NCBI RefSeq assembly: GCF_013694245.2
Contig: NZ_CP059322.2
Span: 4,099,001-4,163,000 of the forward strand
DNA length: 64,000 nucleotides
From: Micromonospora ferruginea
GTDB lineage: Bacteria > Actinomycetota > Actinomycetes > Mycobacteriales > Micromonosporaceae
Direction of reading: 5' to 3'
The notes under the pieces are model-generated. The model worked only from the letters and a program-made list of their open reading frames with translations, was not told the origin of the DNA and ran no database searches. Numbering within the stretch: position 1 is the first letter of the stretch; each line of letters begins with the position of its first letter. A program made the translations under genes and the position numbers. Shown piece by piece: positions 18,644-31,356 of this stretch.

Positions 18644-20099
18644 ACGTGCCGACCGAGGACTCCAGCGCGGCGGCGACCCGGTACATCCGGTCGTCGGCCA
18701 TGGTCGGGGCCATGATCTGCAGGCCGACCGGCAGCCCCTCGGACAGCCCGCACGGCACCGAGATGGCCGGCCCGCCGTAGAGGTTCGTCGGGATGGTGAA
18801 CAGGTCCGCCAGGTACATCTGGTAGGGATCCGAGGTGCGCGCGCCGATCGGGAACGCCACGAACGGCGTGGTCGGCGAGATCAGCGCGTCCACCTGCTCG
18901 AACGCGCTGGTGAAGTCGCGGGTGATCAGCGTGCGGACCTTCTGCGCCTGGCCGTAGTAGGCGTCGTAGTAGCCCGAGGAGAGCGCGTACGTGCCGATCA
19001 TGATGCGGCGCTTCACCTCGGGGCCGAAACCGGCCTCGCGGGTCAGCGACATGACCTCCTCCAGCGACCGGTTGCCGTCGTCGCCGACCCGCAGGCCGAA
19101 CCGGACGCCGTCGAACCGGGCCAGGTTGGAGGAGCACTCGCTCGGCGCGATCAGGTAGTAGGCCGGCAGCGCGTACTTGAAGTGCGGGCAGGAGATCTCG
19201 ACGATCTCCGCGCCCAGCTTGGCCAGCGCCTCGACCGACTCGCGGAACGCGGCCATCACGCCCGGCTCCGCGCCCTCGCCGGTGAACTCGGTGACCACAC
19301 CGAGCTTCACGCCGGTCAGGTCACCGCTCGCGCCGAGCTTCGCCGCGCCCACCACGTCCGGCACCGGGGCCGGGATCGAGGTGGAGTCGCGCGGGTCGTG
19401 GCCGCCGATCACCTCGTGCAGCAGCGCGGCGTCCAGCACGGTACGCGCGCACGGGCCGGGCGTGTCCAGCGACGACGAGAACGCCACCAGGCCGTACCGG
19501 GAGGTGCCGCCGTAGGTGGGCTTCGCGCCGACGGTGCCGGTGACCGCGCCGGGCTGGCGGATCGAGCCGCCGGTGTCCGAGCCGATCGACAGCGGCGCCT
19601 CGTACGCGGCCAGCGCCGCGGCGCTGCCACCACCGGAGCCGCCGGGGATGCGCCCGGTGTCCCACGGGTTGCGGGTCGGCCCGTACGCCGAGTATTCGGT
19701 GGAGGAGCCCATCGCGAACTCGTCCATGTTCGTCTTGCCGAGCATCACCGTGCCGGCGGCGCGCAGCCGCTCCACGATTGTCGAGTCGTACGGCGGGCGC
19801 CAGCCCTCCAGGATCTTCGACCCGACGGTGGTCGGCACGCCCTTCGTGGTGAGCACGTCCTTGACCGCGACCGGCACGCCGGCCAGCGGGCCCAGTTCCT
19901 CGCCGGCGGCCCGACGCTCGTCCACCGCCTTCGCGGCGGCCAGCGCCCCGTCGGTGTCGACGTGCAGGAACGCGTGCACCCGGTCGTCGACGGCGCCGAT
20001 CCGGTCCAGGTGGGCGCGGGTGACCTCGACGGCGGAGGCGTCACCGTTGGCGACGAGCCCGGCGATCTCGACGGCGCTGAGCTTGGTCAGGTCGGTCAC
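18624..20099 (-). CDS. gatA: Asp/Glu-tRNA(Asn/Gln) amidotransferase subunit A
   Basis: Glutaminase subunit of GatCAB, 491 residues, releasing ammonia from glutamine and channelling it to GatB. Amidase-signature catalytic residues are visible: Lys in VPVAVKDVL, the Ser-rich loop [11 protein letters not shown] and the nucleophile region [12 protein letters not shown]. The GTG at 20099 overlaps the gatC stop by four bases (GTGA), showing coupled translation. The family's usual length is about 490, so it is complete. Confidence 0.97.
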   Translation of the reverse strand: MTDLTKLSAVEIAGLVANGDASAVEVTRAHLDRIGAVDDRVHAFLHVDTDGALAAAKAVDERRAAGEELGPLAGVPVAVKDVLTTKGVPTTVGSKILEGWRPPYDSTIVERLRAAGTVMLGKTNMDEFAMGSSTEYSAYGPTRNPWDTGRIPGGSGGGSAAALAAYEAPLSIGSDTGGSIRQPGAVTGTVGAKPTYGGTSRYGLVAFSSSLDTPGPCARTVLDAALLHEVIGGHDPRDSTSIPAPVPDVVGAAKLGASGDLTGVKLGVVTEFTGEGAEPGVMAAFRESVEALAKLGAEIVEISCPHFKYALPAYYLIAPSECSSNLARFDGVRFGLRVGDDGNRSLEEVMSLTREAGFGPEVKRRIMIGTYALSSGYYDAYYGQAQKVRTLITRDFTSAFEQVDALISPTTPFVAFPIGARTSDPYQMYLADLFTIPTNLYGGPAISVPCGLSEGLPVGLQIMAPTMADDRMYRVAAALESSVGTFTPPAL

Positions 20100-20401
20100 G
20101 ATGCCACATCCTCGTCCAGGATCCGCGGGACGCGGAACCGCTGCTCCTCGGCGTCGGGCGCACCCGACAGCGCCTCCTGCGGGGTCAGGCTCGGCGTCAC
20201 CACGTCCTCGCGGAGCACGTTGGTCAACGGCACCGAGTGGGACGTCGGCGGGATGTCCGCCGCGGCGACCTCGCCGACCTGCGCGACCGACTGGAGGATC
20301 ACGTCCAGCTGACCGGCGAAGGTGTCCAACTCCTCCTCGGTGACGGCGAGCCGCGACAGTCGCGCGAGGTGCGCGACCTCCTCGCGGGAGATGGCGGCCA
20401 T
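20096..20401 (-). CDS. gatC: Asp/Glu-tRNA(Asn/Gln) amidotransferase subunit C
   Basis: Small stabilising subunit of GatCAB, 101 residues, bridging GatA and Gat[23 protein letters not shown] at the N-terminus is the family signature; the C-terminal half contains NVLREDV and FRVPRIL patterns. The ATG is preceded by AGGGGG. It is followed directly by gatA with a four-base overlap. Confidence 0.96.
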   Translation of the reverse strand: MAAISREEVAHLARLSRLAVTEEELDTFAGQLDVILQSVAQVGEVAAADIPPTSHSVPLTNVLREDVVTPSLTPQEALSGAPDAEEQRFRVPRILDEDVAS

Positions 20402-20505
20402 CGGGTGCCCCCTTCGTGGCTGTCCTGAGACGTCTTCGGTGTGCCGGCCGCGCGCGACGGTGAACGATGACGCGCGGTGACCGGAGCGAGTCTATTGTCC
20501 CGCCG

Positions 20506-23169
20506 TCACGACGACGCCTTCGACTCCCCCTCCGCCGGCCCGCCCCGGCCGTCGGCCTCCACCGGCGCCGGCCGCACCGGGCGGTACCGCGACAGCCAGG
20601 TGATCAGCTCCTCCGCCGGCATCGGCCGGGCGTGGAACCAGCCCTGCGCCACGTCGCAGCCGGCGGCGTGCAGCAGCCGCCAGGTGCGCTCGTCCTCCAC
20701 GCCCTCGGCCACCACCCGCAGCCCGAGCGCGCCGGCCAGCTCGATCATCGAGCGGACGATCGCCGCGTCGTCCGGGTCGTCCGCCATGCCCAGCACGAAC
20801 GACCGGTCCACCTTCACCTCGGACAGCGGCAGCCGGCGCAGGTGTTGCAGGGAGGAGTAGCCGGTGCCGAAGTCGTCCAGCGCGATGCCCACCCCGATCC
20901 GGTGCAACTGGGTGATGCTGGCCAGCACCCGCCGGGGGTCGGCCATCAGCGCGCCCTCGGTGATCTCCACCTGGAGCCGTTCCGGCGGGACGCCGTAGCG
21001 GGTCAGCCGGTCGGCGATCTGGTCGGCGATCTCGCCGGTGTGCAGGTCCCGGACGCTGACGTTGAGCGCGGCGCGCAACGTCAGCCCGGCGGCCGACCAC
21101 TTGGCGAGCTGCTCCACCACGTCGTCCACCACCCGGCGGGTGAGCAGCCGCATCACCGCGCTCTGCTCGGCGACCTGGATCAGCTCCCCCGGGTCGACCA
21201 TGCCCCGGCGCGGGTGCCGCCAGCGCAGCAGCGCCTCCACGCCGACCACCTCGCCGGTCGCGATGGCGATCTGCGGCTGGTAGTACATCGTGATCTCGCC
21301 CGGGTCGCCGGCCGGATCGTCCGGGTCGGCCCGGCCGCCGGCCACGGCCGCGACGTCGCCGGGCCCGGCCGGCTCGCCGTCGGGCCGCCCAACCGCCTCC
21401 GCGACCTCGGCGACCTCCGTGACCTCGGCGACCTGAGTGTCGGCCGTCCCCACGTCGACGGCCGACGTGACCGGCGTGGCCTCGGCGGACACCGCCGACG
21501 CGGTCGGGCCAGCCGACGCGGTCGGGCCAGCCGACGCGGTCGATGCCGCGTGGGCGCCCGGCGCGGTGCTCGCCACGGCCCGACGACGGATCGGGTCGGC
21601 GCCGGTGAGGATCCGCTCGATCAGCTCGTCGTCGGACCGCGCCTCGACGGGTTCCCGGCGACGCCGCAGCCGCCAGCGGGCCGGCCCGGCGCCGGGTCGC
21701 GCCCCGCCGGGGCCGTCGTCGTGGGACCGCCGCTCGTCGTGGGCCGGCCGCTCGTCGCGGGAGCGCCGCTCGTCGCGCGCCGGTCGGGCGGCGGGCAGGC
21801 TCGGTGCCAGCGCCGCGCCGTCACCGCCGCGTACGCCCACCGGCTCCTCGGGCGGTGCGGAGACCGGGGACTCCAGCACCCGGCGCAGGTCGGCCAGGAG
21901 GCTCAACCGCTCGGCCGAGTTGTGGTCGGACTCCGGCGCGTAGACCGCGACGGTGTCGTTGCGGTGCTTGGCGTCGTACATGGCGACGTCGGCGTGCCGC
22001 ATCAGGGTGGCGAAGTCCTCGCCGTGGTCGGGGAAGAGCGCGACGCCGATGGAACCGCCGACGTCCAGCGGCAGCCCGTCCAGCGGCACCGGCTCGGCGA
22101 GCGCGGCGACCACCCGGTCGGCCCGCTCGCGGGCCTCGTCGACCCCGGCCAACCGGGGTACGACGATGGCGAACTCGTCGCCGCCGAGCCGCGCCACCAG
22201 CTCCCCCTCGTCGGCGACGTCGATCAGCCGGGCGCTCACCTCGACCAGCAGCCGGTCGCCCACCGCGTGCCCGAGCGCGTCGTTGACGTGCTTGAACCGG
22301 TCGAGGTCGAGCAGCAGCAGGGCCAGGTGGGCGTCCGGCTCGCCCCGGGCGGCCCGCTCGGCGTGCACGTGCACCTGCTCGGCGACCTCGGTGAGCAGCG
22401 CCTTGCGGTTGGGTAGCCCGGTGAGCGGGTCGACGTCGGCGAGCTGTTCCCGTTCGGCGGAGAGCCGGGCCATCCGGTAGACCGCGAAGAGCGGCACCAG
22501 CACCAGCGGGATCAGCGCCGCGCTGGCCCGGGCCGTGGCCACCAGCACCGGCGCGAGCAGCAGCAGCGAACCGGTGGAGAGCAGCTCGTAGGCCAGCCCG
22601 AGCCGGACGCTGGGCCACCACCGGTCACCGAAGCGCAGCCGGATGGCGGAGTTGACCAGGCCGTAGTTGACCACGAACCAGGCCACCGTGGCGCCGCCGA
22701 GCGCCGCCACGTCGGTCCAGTGCAGCCGGCCGCCGTCGAACAGCTCACCCAGGCCGAGGTGGCTGACCGCGTACGCGGCGGCGAGCGCGCACGCGTACTG
22801 CGCCGCGTTGAAGCCGGTGCGCCAGGCGGCGTAGCCGAGCCGCCAGCCGGACACGGCCACCGCGACCGCCTGCACCGCCACCGCCGGGCCGAGCCCCCAG
22901 CCGAGCAGGATGGCGAAGGTGAAGCAGGTCGACGGGAACAGCGCCGAGGTCTGCCGCCGCCCCGGCGGGACGAACGGTCGCGCGTCGCAGGCGACGGCGA
23001 GCGCCGCCATGGTCCAGAACGCGACCGGCAGCTCGGTCAGCCGGGCCGGGAGCGCGGCGAGGGGTCCGGCCGAGACGAGTACGGCGACCGCGCCGACCGC
23101 GCCGACGAAGCCGAAGAACGGCCGGGCCCGCCCGGGCGGGACGGAGTTGCGCGGGTCGCCCGTCGCCAT
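20506..23169 (-). CDS. Membrane GGDEF-EAL bifunctional c-di-GMP protein
   Basis: 887 residues. About seven helices in the first about 230 residues form a membrane sensor. The GGDEF domain (about 245-405) has an intact GGDEF at 329-333 and [10 protein letters not shown]; no RxxD inhibitory site is seen in the usual place. A long linker (about 410-610) is rich in DERRS-type charged repeats, then Ala/Ser/Thr/Val repeats. The EAL domain (about 615-870) keeps [45 protein letters not shown] and QGWFHARP. Both making and breaking of c-di-GMP are possible. ATG at 23169 follows GGGAGG. Confidence 0.95.
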   Translation of the reverse strand: MATGDPRNSVPPGRARPFFGFVGAVGAVAVLVSAGPLAALPARLTELPVAFWTMAALAVACDARPFVPPGRRQTSALFPSTCFTFAILLGWGLGPAVAVQAVAVAVSGWRLGYAAWRTGFNAAQYACALAAAYAVSHLGLGELFDGGRLHWTDVAALGGATVAWFVVNYGLVNSAIRLRFGDRWWPSVRLGLAYELLSTGSLLLLAPVLVATARASAALIPLVLVPLFAVYRMARLSAEREQLADVDPLTGLPNRKALLTEVAEQVHVHAERAARGEPDAHLALLLLDLDRFKHVNDALGHAVGDRLLVEVSARLIDVADEGELVARLGGDEFAIVVPRLAGVDEARERADRVVAALAEPVPLDGLPLDVGGSIGVALFPDHGEDFATLMRHADVAMYDAKHRNDTVAVYAPESDHNSAERLSLLADLRRVLESPVSAPPEEPVGVRGGDGAALAPSLPAARPARDERRSRDERPAHDERRSHDDGPGGARPGAGPARWRLRRRREPVEARSDDELIERILTGADPIRRRAVASTAPGAHAASTASAGPTASAGPTASAVSAEATPVTSAVDVGTADTQVAEVTEVAEVAEAVGRPDGEPAGPGDVAAVAGGRADPDDPAGDPGEITMYYQPQIAIATGEVVGVEALLRWRHPRRGMVDPGELIQVAEQSAVMRLLTRRVVDDVVEQLAKWSAAGLTLRAALNVSVRDLHTGEIADQIADRLTRYGVPPERLQVEITEGALMADPRRVLASITQLHRIGVGIALDDFGTGYSSLQHLRRLPLSEVKVDRSFVLGMADDPDDAAIVRSMIELAGALGLRVVAEGVEDERTWRLLHAAGCDVAQGWFHARPMPAEELITWLSRYRPVRPAPVEADGRGGPAEGESKASS
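21494..21547. repeat. Three 18-bp tandem copies within the GGDEF-EAL linker
   Basis: GCCGACGCGGTCGGGCCA occurs twice exactly and a third time with a changed end. The unit is six codons, so copy-number change would alter only linker length. A second, less regular set (CGCTCGTCG units) lies at 21730-21778 and encodes the DERRS repeats. Confidence 0.75.
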
Positions 23170-23308
23170 CGCACCTCCCGGGAGCGGTCGCGGCGCGCGC
23201 CGTCACACGCCGTACGCCAATGAAACGCCCTCCCGGCCACTTTCCCCGACACGACAGCCACGAATCGGTCGTAGTCGTAATTAAGTTGGTATACGCCGCG
23301 TGCGGCCC

Positions 23309-25483
<2,175 letters not shown>

Positions 25484-25652
25484 CTACCCCCGAACCGTAG
25501 CGGTCAGCTGTGACACCCGTCCGGCCACCCGGGCTGAGCAGGCAACCCGGCGTCGGAGCGGCGCGCACCGCGCCACCCGGGCGGGCGGGCCGCGACCGTG
25601 CGACGATCGCGGCGGCGGCAGTGGGCCGGAACGGACGGAAGGCGGGGCACGG

Positions 25653-26216
25653 ATGCGCGACGGGTTGATCTGGGCGCTGGTGATCGTGGCCTGCGTGGCG
25701 GCGGGATGGCTGTGGAGCGAGTGGCGCCGCCGGTCCGCCGACCGGTCGGCCGGGACGGGCCGGCCCGCGCGTTCCGGGGACCGTCGGCGACCGGGCGGCG
25801 GCGACCGGCCCGGGCGCGGGCCCCGTGGCGGCCGGCCGAGTGGTGGCCGGACCGGCGCGCCTCCCCGGCCACGCGAGGCCGGGCGGCCGGACCGGGACCG
25901 CCCGCGGCCCGGGGAGATCTGGTGGGCCGACGTGCCCTACGCCGACGGCACCGGTTCGAAGGTGCGCCCCTGTCTGGTGCTGCGGGTCGACGGCGCCGAC
26001 GCCGAGGTCCTGAAGATCACCAGCCAGGACAAGTCGGACCGGGACGACCACGTGTCCATCCCCACCCGGGGCTGGGACGCCGACGCCGAACACGACAGCT
26101 GGCTGGACGTCAGCGCGCCGATCCCGGTGCCGTTGACCGCGTTCGCGGACAAGGCCGGCGACTGCGACGCCGGCGTCTGGCGGGGCGTCCGCCGCCTGCC
26201 CCACCTCACCGCGTAG
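25653..26216 (+). CDS. Membrane-tethered PemK/MazF-like protein
   Basis: 187 residues in three parts: one N-terminal membrane helix (about 4-21), a linker of about 60 residues made almost wholly of Arg, Gly and Pro, and a PemK/MazF fold from about 86 (GEIWWADVPYADGTGSKVRP). MazF-family toxins are ribosome-independent mRNA endonucleases; the KVRPCLVL strand and the C-terminal ITSQDK region fit, but activity is not proven. No antitoxin gene adjoins it, which with the helix suggests a non-toxin role. ATG at 25653 is chosen because it precedes the helix; an in-frame reading from 25332 overlaps ligA. Confidence 0.8.
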   Translation: MRDGLIWALVIVACVAAGWLWSEWRRRSADRSAGTGRPARSGDRRRPGGGDRPGRGPRGGRPSGGRTGAPPRPREAGRPDRDRPRPGEIWWADVPYADGTGSKVRPCLVLRVDGADAEVLKITSQDKSDRDDHVSIPTRGWDADAEHDSWLDVSAPIPVPLTAFADKAGDCDAGVWRGVRRLPHLTA

Positions 26217-26228
26217 CGGTGCGGGCGC

Positions 26229-27242
26229 TCAGCCGAACGCGTCGGCCAGGGCGGTGAGCTGGTCGGCGTATTCGATCCGGGAGGACCAGGCCGCCGGCCA
26301 GGCGTCCATGCCGTACGCGGCGCCGACGAACGCGCCGGCCAGCGCGGCGATGGAGTCGGAGTCGCCGGCGGTGGTGGCGCCCCGGGTCAGCGCGCCGACC
26401 GGGTCGTCCGGGTGCCGCAGCGCGCACAGCAGCGCGGTGGCGAGCGCCTCCTCGGCGATCCACCCCTCGCCGGTCAGCCGGCACGGGTCGCCGCCGTCGT
26501 CCGGGCGGGCCAGCGCCGCGTCGAGCCGGCCGAGCACCCGCAGGCAGTCGTCCCAGCCCCGGGCGACGAACTCGGCTGCGGTGGTGGCACCGGGCCGCTG
26601 CCACAGGTCGCCGAGCCAGTCGCCCCGGTAGACCGTGCGCTGCTCGTGGGCCCGCGCGGTGAGCAGGCCGGGCAGCTCCGGCAGCGCCGCGCCGTCGCGC
26701 AGGAGCCGGATCGCGTACGCGGTCAGCTCGCTCGCCGCCAGCCCGGTCGGGTGGCCGTGGGTGAGGCCGGCCTGGAGCTGCGCCAACCCGGCCAGCGTGT
26801 CGAGGTCGACGTCGAGCAGCCCGACCGGGGTGACCCGCATGTTCGCGCCGCACCCCTTCGACCCGGCCACCGTGGCCTCCTGCCACCGGGTCCCCCGGCC
26901 CAGCTCGGCGCAGGCGCGCAGGCAGGTCATGCCCGGGGCGCGGTTGTTCTCCGGGCTGACCGACCAGTCGACGAAGCGCTGCCGCAACAGCGGCTCGACC
27001 GCCTCCGCCGTGAGCGCGGGCGCGTCGTGCAGCGCCCACGCCACCGCCAGCGCCATCTGGGTGTCGTCGGTGACCTGCGCCGGGTCACCCTCCAGCTCGC
27101 GCGGACCGGCCGGGCCGTAGCGCCGGACGATCTCGCCGACGGTGAGGAACTCGGTCGGCTTGCCCAGGGCGTCGCCGTAGGCCAGGCCGAAGAGCGAGCC
27201 GGCGGCGCGACGGGCGGTGGAGACGGTCACGATGGCGATCAT
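26229..27242 (-). CDS. ADP-ribosylglycohydrolase family protein
   Basis: About 337 residues, DraG-like all-helical fold that removes ADP-ribose from proteins or small molecules. Metal-binding motifs are seen at the N-terminus (GLAYGDALGKPTEF), in DDTQMALAVAWAL and near the C-terminus (GDSDSIAALAGAFVGAAYG). The target is unknown. ATG at 27242 is taken; no good ribosome site is seen, and GTG at 27230 is an alternative. It lies 26 bases after the VOC gene and is likely cotranscribed. It converges on the PemK-like gene. Confidence 0.92.
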   Translation of the reverse strand: MIAIVTVSTARRAAGSLFGLAYGDALGKPTEFLTVGEIVRRYGPAGPRELEGDPAQVTDDTQMALAVAWALHDAPALTAEAVEPLLRQRFVDWSVSPENNRAPGMTCLRACAELGRGTRWQEATVAGSKGCGANMRVTPVGLLDVDLDTLAGLAQLQAGLTHGHPTGLAASELTAYAIRLLRDGAALPELPGLLTARAHEQRTVYRGDWLGDLWQRPGATTAAEFVARGWDDCLRVLGRLDAALARPDDGGDPCRLTGEGWIAEEALATALLCALRHPDDPVGALTRGATTAGDSDSIAALAGAFVGAAYGMDAWPAAWSSRIEYADQLTALADAFG

Positions 27243-27268
27243 GCACCGGCCACGCAAGCCCCGCCCGG

Positions 27269-27646
27269 TCAGTCCCAGCAGAGACAGAACGGGTGGCCGG
27301 CCGGATCGGCGTAGACCCGGAAGCCCTCGCCCTCACCGGGCAGTCGCCGGGCGCCGAGGGCCAGCGCCGCCTTCTCCGCCGCCTCGATGTCGTCCACCGT
27401 CACGTCCAGGTGGAACTGCTGCGGTCGCTCCGGGTCCGGCCAGGCGGGGGCGCGCAAGTCGAGCGCCTTCTGGAAGGCCAGCCGGGGCAGGTGACCGGGT
27501 GGGCCGCCGAGCACCACCCACTCGTCGCCGTCGGAGTTGTCCTCGATCAGCGGCAGGCCGAGCAGTTCGGCGTAGAAGCCGGCCAGCGCGCGGGGATCGG
27601 GGCAGTCGATCACGGTGGAACGCAGTTGTCCGATCATGTGGCCCAT
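27269..27646 (-). CDS. VOC (glyoxalase/bleomycin-resistance fold) protein
   Basis: 125 residues with two paired beta-alpha-beta-beta-beta units. STVIDCPDPRALAGFYAELLGLP opens the fold, QFHLDVTVDDIEAAE is in the middle and FRVYADPAGHPFCLCW closes it. Family members are metal-dependent lyases, dioxygenases or drug-binding proteins; substrate unknown. Start at 27646 has GAGG upstream, and an in-frame ATG at 27637 is also possible. Confidence 0.88.
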   Translation of the reverse strand: MGHMIGQLRSTVIDCPDPRALAGFYAELLGLPLIEDNSDGDEWVVLGGPPGHLPRLAFQKALDLRAPAWPDPERPQQFHLDVTVDDIEAAEKAALALGARRLPGEGEGFRVYADPAGHPFCLCWD

Positions 27647-27674
27647 CCTGCCCTCGCCGTACGACAGGAAAACG

Positions 27675-28679
27675 TCACTCCTCGACGAGCCGCCGGCCGG
27701 CGTCGCGGCAGGCGGCCAGCACCGCCCGGGCGTACGCCGGAGTGGCGCCGGCCAGGCCGCACGCGGGCGTCACCACCACCTGCTCGGCCAGCCGGCGGCG
27801 CGGGAACCCGAGCTGGTCCCAGACCCGGCGGACCCGGTCGGCGACCTCGGCCGACGTCGGCGCCCGACCGGACGCCGGCGGCCGGGTCGGCGCGGCGCCG
27901 GCCAGCAGGCCGAACCCCGCGTCGATCGCCTCGCCGAGCGGATCCAGGTCGGTGACCAGCGACAGGTCGAGGGCGACGCCGGTGGCGCCGGCGGAGCGGA
28001 TCAGCTCCAGCGGCACGTCCGGCGCGCAGCAGTGCACCAGGGTGGGGACCCCGGCCGCGTCGAACACGTCACGCAGCAGCGCCCGCGCCACCTCGGTCTC
28101 CACCGCCCGGTGGGTGCCGAAGCCGCTCTCGGTGGGCACCCGGCCGGCCAGCACCGCCGGCAGCGACGGCTCGTCGAGCTGGAGCAGCACCGAGGCGCGG
28201 GGCAGCCGCCGGGCCACCGCCGCCACGTGCCCCCGCAGCCCTTCGCCGAGCGAGCCGGCGAGGTCGCGCACCGCCCCCGGGTCGCGCAGAATCCGGCCAC
28301 CGAGTGGCAGTTCCAGCGTGGCGGCCAGGGTGAACGGGCCGGCAGCCTGGACCTTGACCGGGCCGGCGTACTCCTCGGCCTGCTCGGCGAGCTGGTCGAG
28401 ATCGCGTTCCATGAGGTCGCGGGCGCGGCGCAGGTCCCGCCCGGGACGTGCGGCGACCCGCCAGCGCGCCGCGTACAGCTCGACCGGCAGTTCGACGAGC
28501 AGGCCGGCGGTGCGACCGACGAGGTCCGCGCCCGGTCCCCGGGCGGGCAGCTCCGGGAGGTGCGGCAGCGTGGGCAGCTCACCGAGCACGATTCGCTGTG
28601 CCTCGGCGATGTCGGTGCCGGGCAGCGAGCCGATTCCGGTCGCCGCACCGGCCGGCCAGGGCCACTGCTGGTCAGTCAC
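27675..28679 (-). CDS. MetE C-terminal-like methionine synthase family protein
   Basis: 334 residues, related to the C-terminal half of cobalamin-independent methionine synthase. GIGSLPGTDIAEAQ at the start, KVQAAGPFTLAATLEL in the middle, and zinc-ligand motifs HCCAPD and TPACGLAG. Lacking the N-terminal MetE half, it may use another methyl donor or have a different methyltransferase role. GTG at 28679. It sits between mnmA and ligA, on the same strand, in an order also seen in other actinobacteria. A 301-base leader separates it from mnmA. Confidence 0.85.
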   Translation of the reverse strand: MTDQQWPWPAGAATGIGSLPGTDIAEAQRIVLGELPTLPHLPELPARGPGADLVGRTAGLLVELPVELYAARWRVAARPGRDLRRARDLMERDLDQLAEQAEEYAGPVKVQAAGPFTLAATLELPLGGRILRDPGAVRDLAGSLGEGLRGHVAAVARRLPRASVLLQLDEPSLPAVLAGRVPTESGFGTHRAVETEVARALLRDVFDAAGVPTLVHCCAPDVPLELIRSAGATGVALDLSLVTDLDPLGEAIDAGFGLLAGAAPTRPPASGRAPTSAEVADRVRRVWDQLGFPRRRLAEQVVVTPACGLAGATPAYARAVLAACRDAGRRLVEE

Positions 28680-28800
28680 CGCCGCAGCCTATCGGCTGCC
28701 CCGCGCAGGCGAGCGGGCACGCGGTGGGCACGCGGGCCGGTGGCCGCACCGTCACGTGACACTGGCAGCGCCGGCCCGCAGCCGATAAATGGTTCGAGAC

Positions 28801-28899
28801 GCCTTTCGAGCTGATGTCAGAAACGACTCAGCCGACGTGACCCCCGTCCCGGCGAGAGGCGCCGGCGGGTGAGTCGTTCGTGACATCAGCTCGAAAGGC
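28801..28899. repeat. Long hairpin, 30-bp arms with two mismatches
   Basis: 28801-28830 and 28870-28899 are complementary at 28 of 30 positions (arms begin GCCTTTCGAGCTGATGTCA), around a 39-base loop. An outer pair, AATGGT at 28788-28793 and ACCATT at 28909-28914, extends the symmetry. It is the main content of the 301-base gap between mnmA and the MetE-like gene: it could be a terminator for mnmA, a regulatory leader for the MetE-like gene, or a mobile miniature element. No methionine- or B12-type riboswitch motif was recognised. Confidence 0.75.
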
Positions 28900-28980
28900 A
28901 GCCAGGGCACCATTGTCCGCGCCGGAGCGGCGCCGAACGGACGCGGTCGGGAGGAGAGTCGCCGAGCGGCCGGCGGCCGG

Positions 28981-30054
28981 TCAGGAGGCGATGGTGGCGG
29001 AACCGAGGACCACGTCACCGTCCGGGTCCGGCCGGTAGGCGACGATCGCCTGGCCGGCGGCGACGCCGCGCAGCGGGCGGCGCAGCGCGGCGTGCAGCCC
29101 GTCGGTGTCCACCGTGACGACGGCCGGCACCACGTCGCCGTGTGCGCGCAACTGCACCTCGCACTCGATCGGCGCGTCGGGACGGGGGCCGCCGATCCAG
29201 ACCGGTCGGGTGGCCCGCACCGTGGAGACCTCCAGCGCCTCGGCCGGGCCGACCGTGACGGTGTTGGTCTTCGGCGTGATGGAGAGCACGTAGCGGGGTC
29301 GGCCGTCCGGCGCGGGACGGTCCAGGTGCAGCCCGCGCCGCTGCCCCACGGTGTACTGGTAGGCGCCGCTGTGGTTGCCCACGACCGCGCCGGTGAGCGC
29401 GTCCACCACCTGGCCCGGCGCCTCGCCGAGCCGCTCGGCCAGGAAGCCACGGGTGTCGCCGTCGGCGATGAAGCAGATGTCGTGCGAGTCCGGCTTGTCG
29501 GCCACGGCCAGGCCGCGCCGGGCGGCCTCCGCGCGCACGTCGGCCTTGGTGGAGTCGCCGAGCGGGAAGATCGACCGGTCGAGCTGCGCGCGGGTCAGCA
29601 CCGCCAGCACGTACGACTGGTCCTTGGCCGCATCGACGCTGCGCCGCAGCAAGCCGTCCGGGCCGAGCCGGGCGTGGTGGCCGGTCACCACCGCGTCGAA
29701 GCCCAGGGCCACCGCGCGGTCCAGCACCGCGGCGAACTTGATCTTCTCGTTGCAGCGCAGGCACGGGTTCGGGGTACGGCCGGCGGCGTACTCGGCGACG
29801 AAGTCGTCGACCACGTCGTCGTGGAACCGGTCCGCCATGTCCCACACGTAGAACGGGATGCCCAGCACGTCCGCGGCGCGCCGCGCGTCCCGGGAGTCCT
29901 CCAGGGTGCAGCAGCCCCGGGCGCCGGTGCGGTAGGTCTGCGGGTTGCGGGCCAGCGCCAGGTGCACCCCGGTCACGTCGTGCCCGGCCTCCACCGCCCG
30001 CGCCGCCGCGACGGCGGAGTCCACCCCGCCCGACATCGCCGCCAGAACCCTCAC
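28981..30054 (-). CDS. mnmA: tRNA 2-thiouridylase MnmA
   Basis: Thiolates uridine 34 of tRNA(Lys), tRNA(Glu) and tRNA(Gln), using ATP and sulfur relayed from a cysteine desulfurase. 357 residues. PP-loop [13 protein letters not shown] at the N-terminus; catalytic cysteines in [12 protein letters not shown] and [10 protein letters not shown]; the C-terminal beta-barrel follows [12 protein letters not shown] start at 30054. Cysteine desulfurase lies 40 bases upstream in the same direction, a direct functional link. Confidence 0.97.
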   Translation of the reverse strand: MRVLAAMSGGVDSAVAAARAVEAGHDVTGVHLALARNPQTYRTGARGCCTLEDSRDARRAADVLGIPFYVWDMADRFHDDVVDDFVAEYAAGRTPNPCLRCNEKIKFAAVLDRAVALGFDAVVTGHHARLGPDGLLRRSVDAAKDQSYVLAVLTRAQLDRSIFPLGDSTKADVRAEAARRGLAVADKPDSHDICFIADGDTRGFLAERLGEAPGQVVDALTGAVVGNHSGAYQYTVGQRRGLHLDRPAPDGRPRYVLSITPKTNTVTVGPAEALEVSTVRATRPVWIGGPRPDAPIECEVQLRAHGDVVPAVVTVDTDGLHAALRRPLRGVAAGQAIVAYRPDPDGDVVLGSATIAS

Positions 30055-30094
30055 CAGCCGACTCCCCTCGTCCTCAGCACCGAGGGTATCCGGC

Positions 30095-31270
30095 TCAGCG
30101 GGGCGTGCGGAGGGCGGCCGCGCGCCGGGCCCGCTCCACGGCGGCCGGCAGCGCGGCGATGAGCGCGTCGACGTCCGCGCCGGTGCTGGTGTGCCCGAGG
30201 GTGAAGCGCAGCGAGGAGCGGGCCCGGTCGTCGTCGGCGCCCATCGCCATCAGCACGTGCGAGGGCTGGGCCACGCCCGCCGAGCAGGCCGACCCGGTCG
30301 AGCAGGCGATGCCCTGGGCGTCCAGGAGCAGCAGCAGCGCGTCCCCCTCGCAGCCCGGGAAGGAGAAGTGCGCGTTGCCCGGGAGCCGGTCGGTCGGGTC
30401 ACCGTTGAAGACCACCTCGGGCACCGCCCGCCGGACGCGCCCGACCAGCTCGTCGCGGAGCGCGGCGACGCGGGCCGCGTACTCCTGCTGGCCCTTCACC
30501 GCGGCCTCGACGGCGACCGCGAACGCGACGATGCCGGCGGTGTCCAGCGTCCCGGAGCGGACGTCGCGCTCCTGGCCGCCGCCGTGCAGCAGCGGCGTCG
30601 CGGCGACGTCGCGGGCCAGCAGCAGCGCGCCGACGCCGGTCGGGCCGCCGAGCTTGTGCCCGGTCACGGTGAGCGCGGACACCCCGCTCGCGGCGAAGTC
30701 GACGGGCACCTGGCCGACCGCCTGGATCGCGTCGGTGTGGAACGGCACCCCGTGCTCGGCCGCCACGGCGGCCAGCTCGGCCACCGGCTGCACGGTGCCG
30801 ACCTCGTTGTTGGCCCACATCGCGGTGACCACCGCCACCGAGTCGCCGTGCCCGGCCAGTTCGGCGCGGAGCCGCTCCGGGTCGAGCCGGCCGGTGGCGT
30901 CCACCGGCAACCGGCCGACCTCCGCGCCCTCGTGCTCCACCAGCCAGTCCACCGCGTCCAGCACGGCGTGGTGCTCGACCGCGCTGGAGACCACCCGGAC
31001 CCGCTCGGCCCGGGCGTCGCGGCGGGCCCAGAAGATGCCCTTCACGGCGAGGTTGTCGCTCTCCGTGCCGCCGCCGGTGAAGATCACCTCGGACGGGCGG
31101 GCGCCGAGCGCGGCGGCCACCCGCTCGCGGGACTCCTCCACCCGCCGCCGGGCACGACGGCCCGCCGCGTGCAGCGACGACGCGTTGCCCACCTCGCGGG
31201 CGGTGGCGACGTACGCCTCGAGTGCCTCGTCGAGCATCGGGGTCGTCGCCGCGTGATCCAGGTATGCCAT
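30095..31270 (-). CDS. Cysteine desulfurase (NifS/IscS family)
   Basis: PLP enzyme of 391 residues that takes sulfur from cysteine and gives alanine, here most likely feeding Mnm[12 protein letters not shown] at the start, GGTESDN, the PLP-Lys in [10 protein letters not shown] and the catalytic Cys loop [14 protein letters not shown] are all present. The ATG at 31270 is taken; GTG directly before it (31273) is equally possible. First gene of a likely operon with mnmA. Confidence 0.96.
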   Translation of the reverse strand: MAYLDHAATTPMLDEALEAYVATAREVGNASSLHAAGRRARRRVEESRERVAAALGARPSEVIFTGGGTESDNLAVKGIFWARRDARAERVRVVSSAVEHHAVLDAVDWLVEHEGAEVGRLPVDATGRLDPERLRAELAGHGDSVAVVTAMWANNEVGTVQPVAELAAVAAEHGVPFHTDAIQAVGQVPVDFAASGVSALTVTGHKLGGPTGVGALLLARDVAATPLLHGGGQERDVRSGTLDTAGIVAFAVAVEAAVKGQQEYAARVAALRDELVGRVRRAVPEVVFNGDPTDRLPGNAHFSFPGCEGDALLLLLDAQGIACSTGSACSAGVAQPSHVLMAMGADDDRARSSLRFTLGHTSTGADVDALIAALPAAVERARRAAALRTPR

Positions 31271-31313
31271 CACCGTTCAGCCTAACGGCCGGTGGGCGGT
31301 CCACCGCTGGCCG

Positions 31314-31349
31314 GACCGCCCGTCCCGCACGCGGGCGGGACGGGCGGTC
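31314..31349 (-). terminator. Strong hairpin after the sortase gene
   Basis: GACCGCCCGTCCCGC at 31314-31328 pairs perfectly with 31335-31349 around a six-base loop. It lies 8 bases past the sortase stop and before the cysteine desulfurase start, separating the two transcripts. No T-tract, as is usual in such GC-rich genomes. Confidence 0.65.
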
Positions 31350-31356
31350 ACGTGCC

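Noticed and set aside
28680..28980. Cobalamin or SAM riboswitch before the MetE-like gene
   Set aside because: Only a long hairpin is seen; no conserved riboswitch core sequence was recognised.
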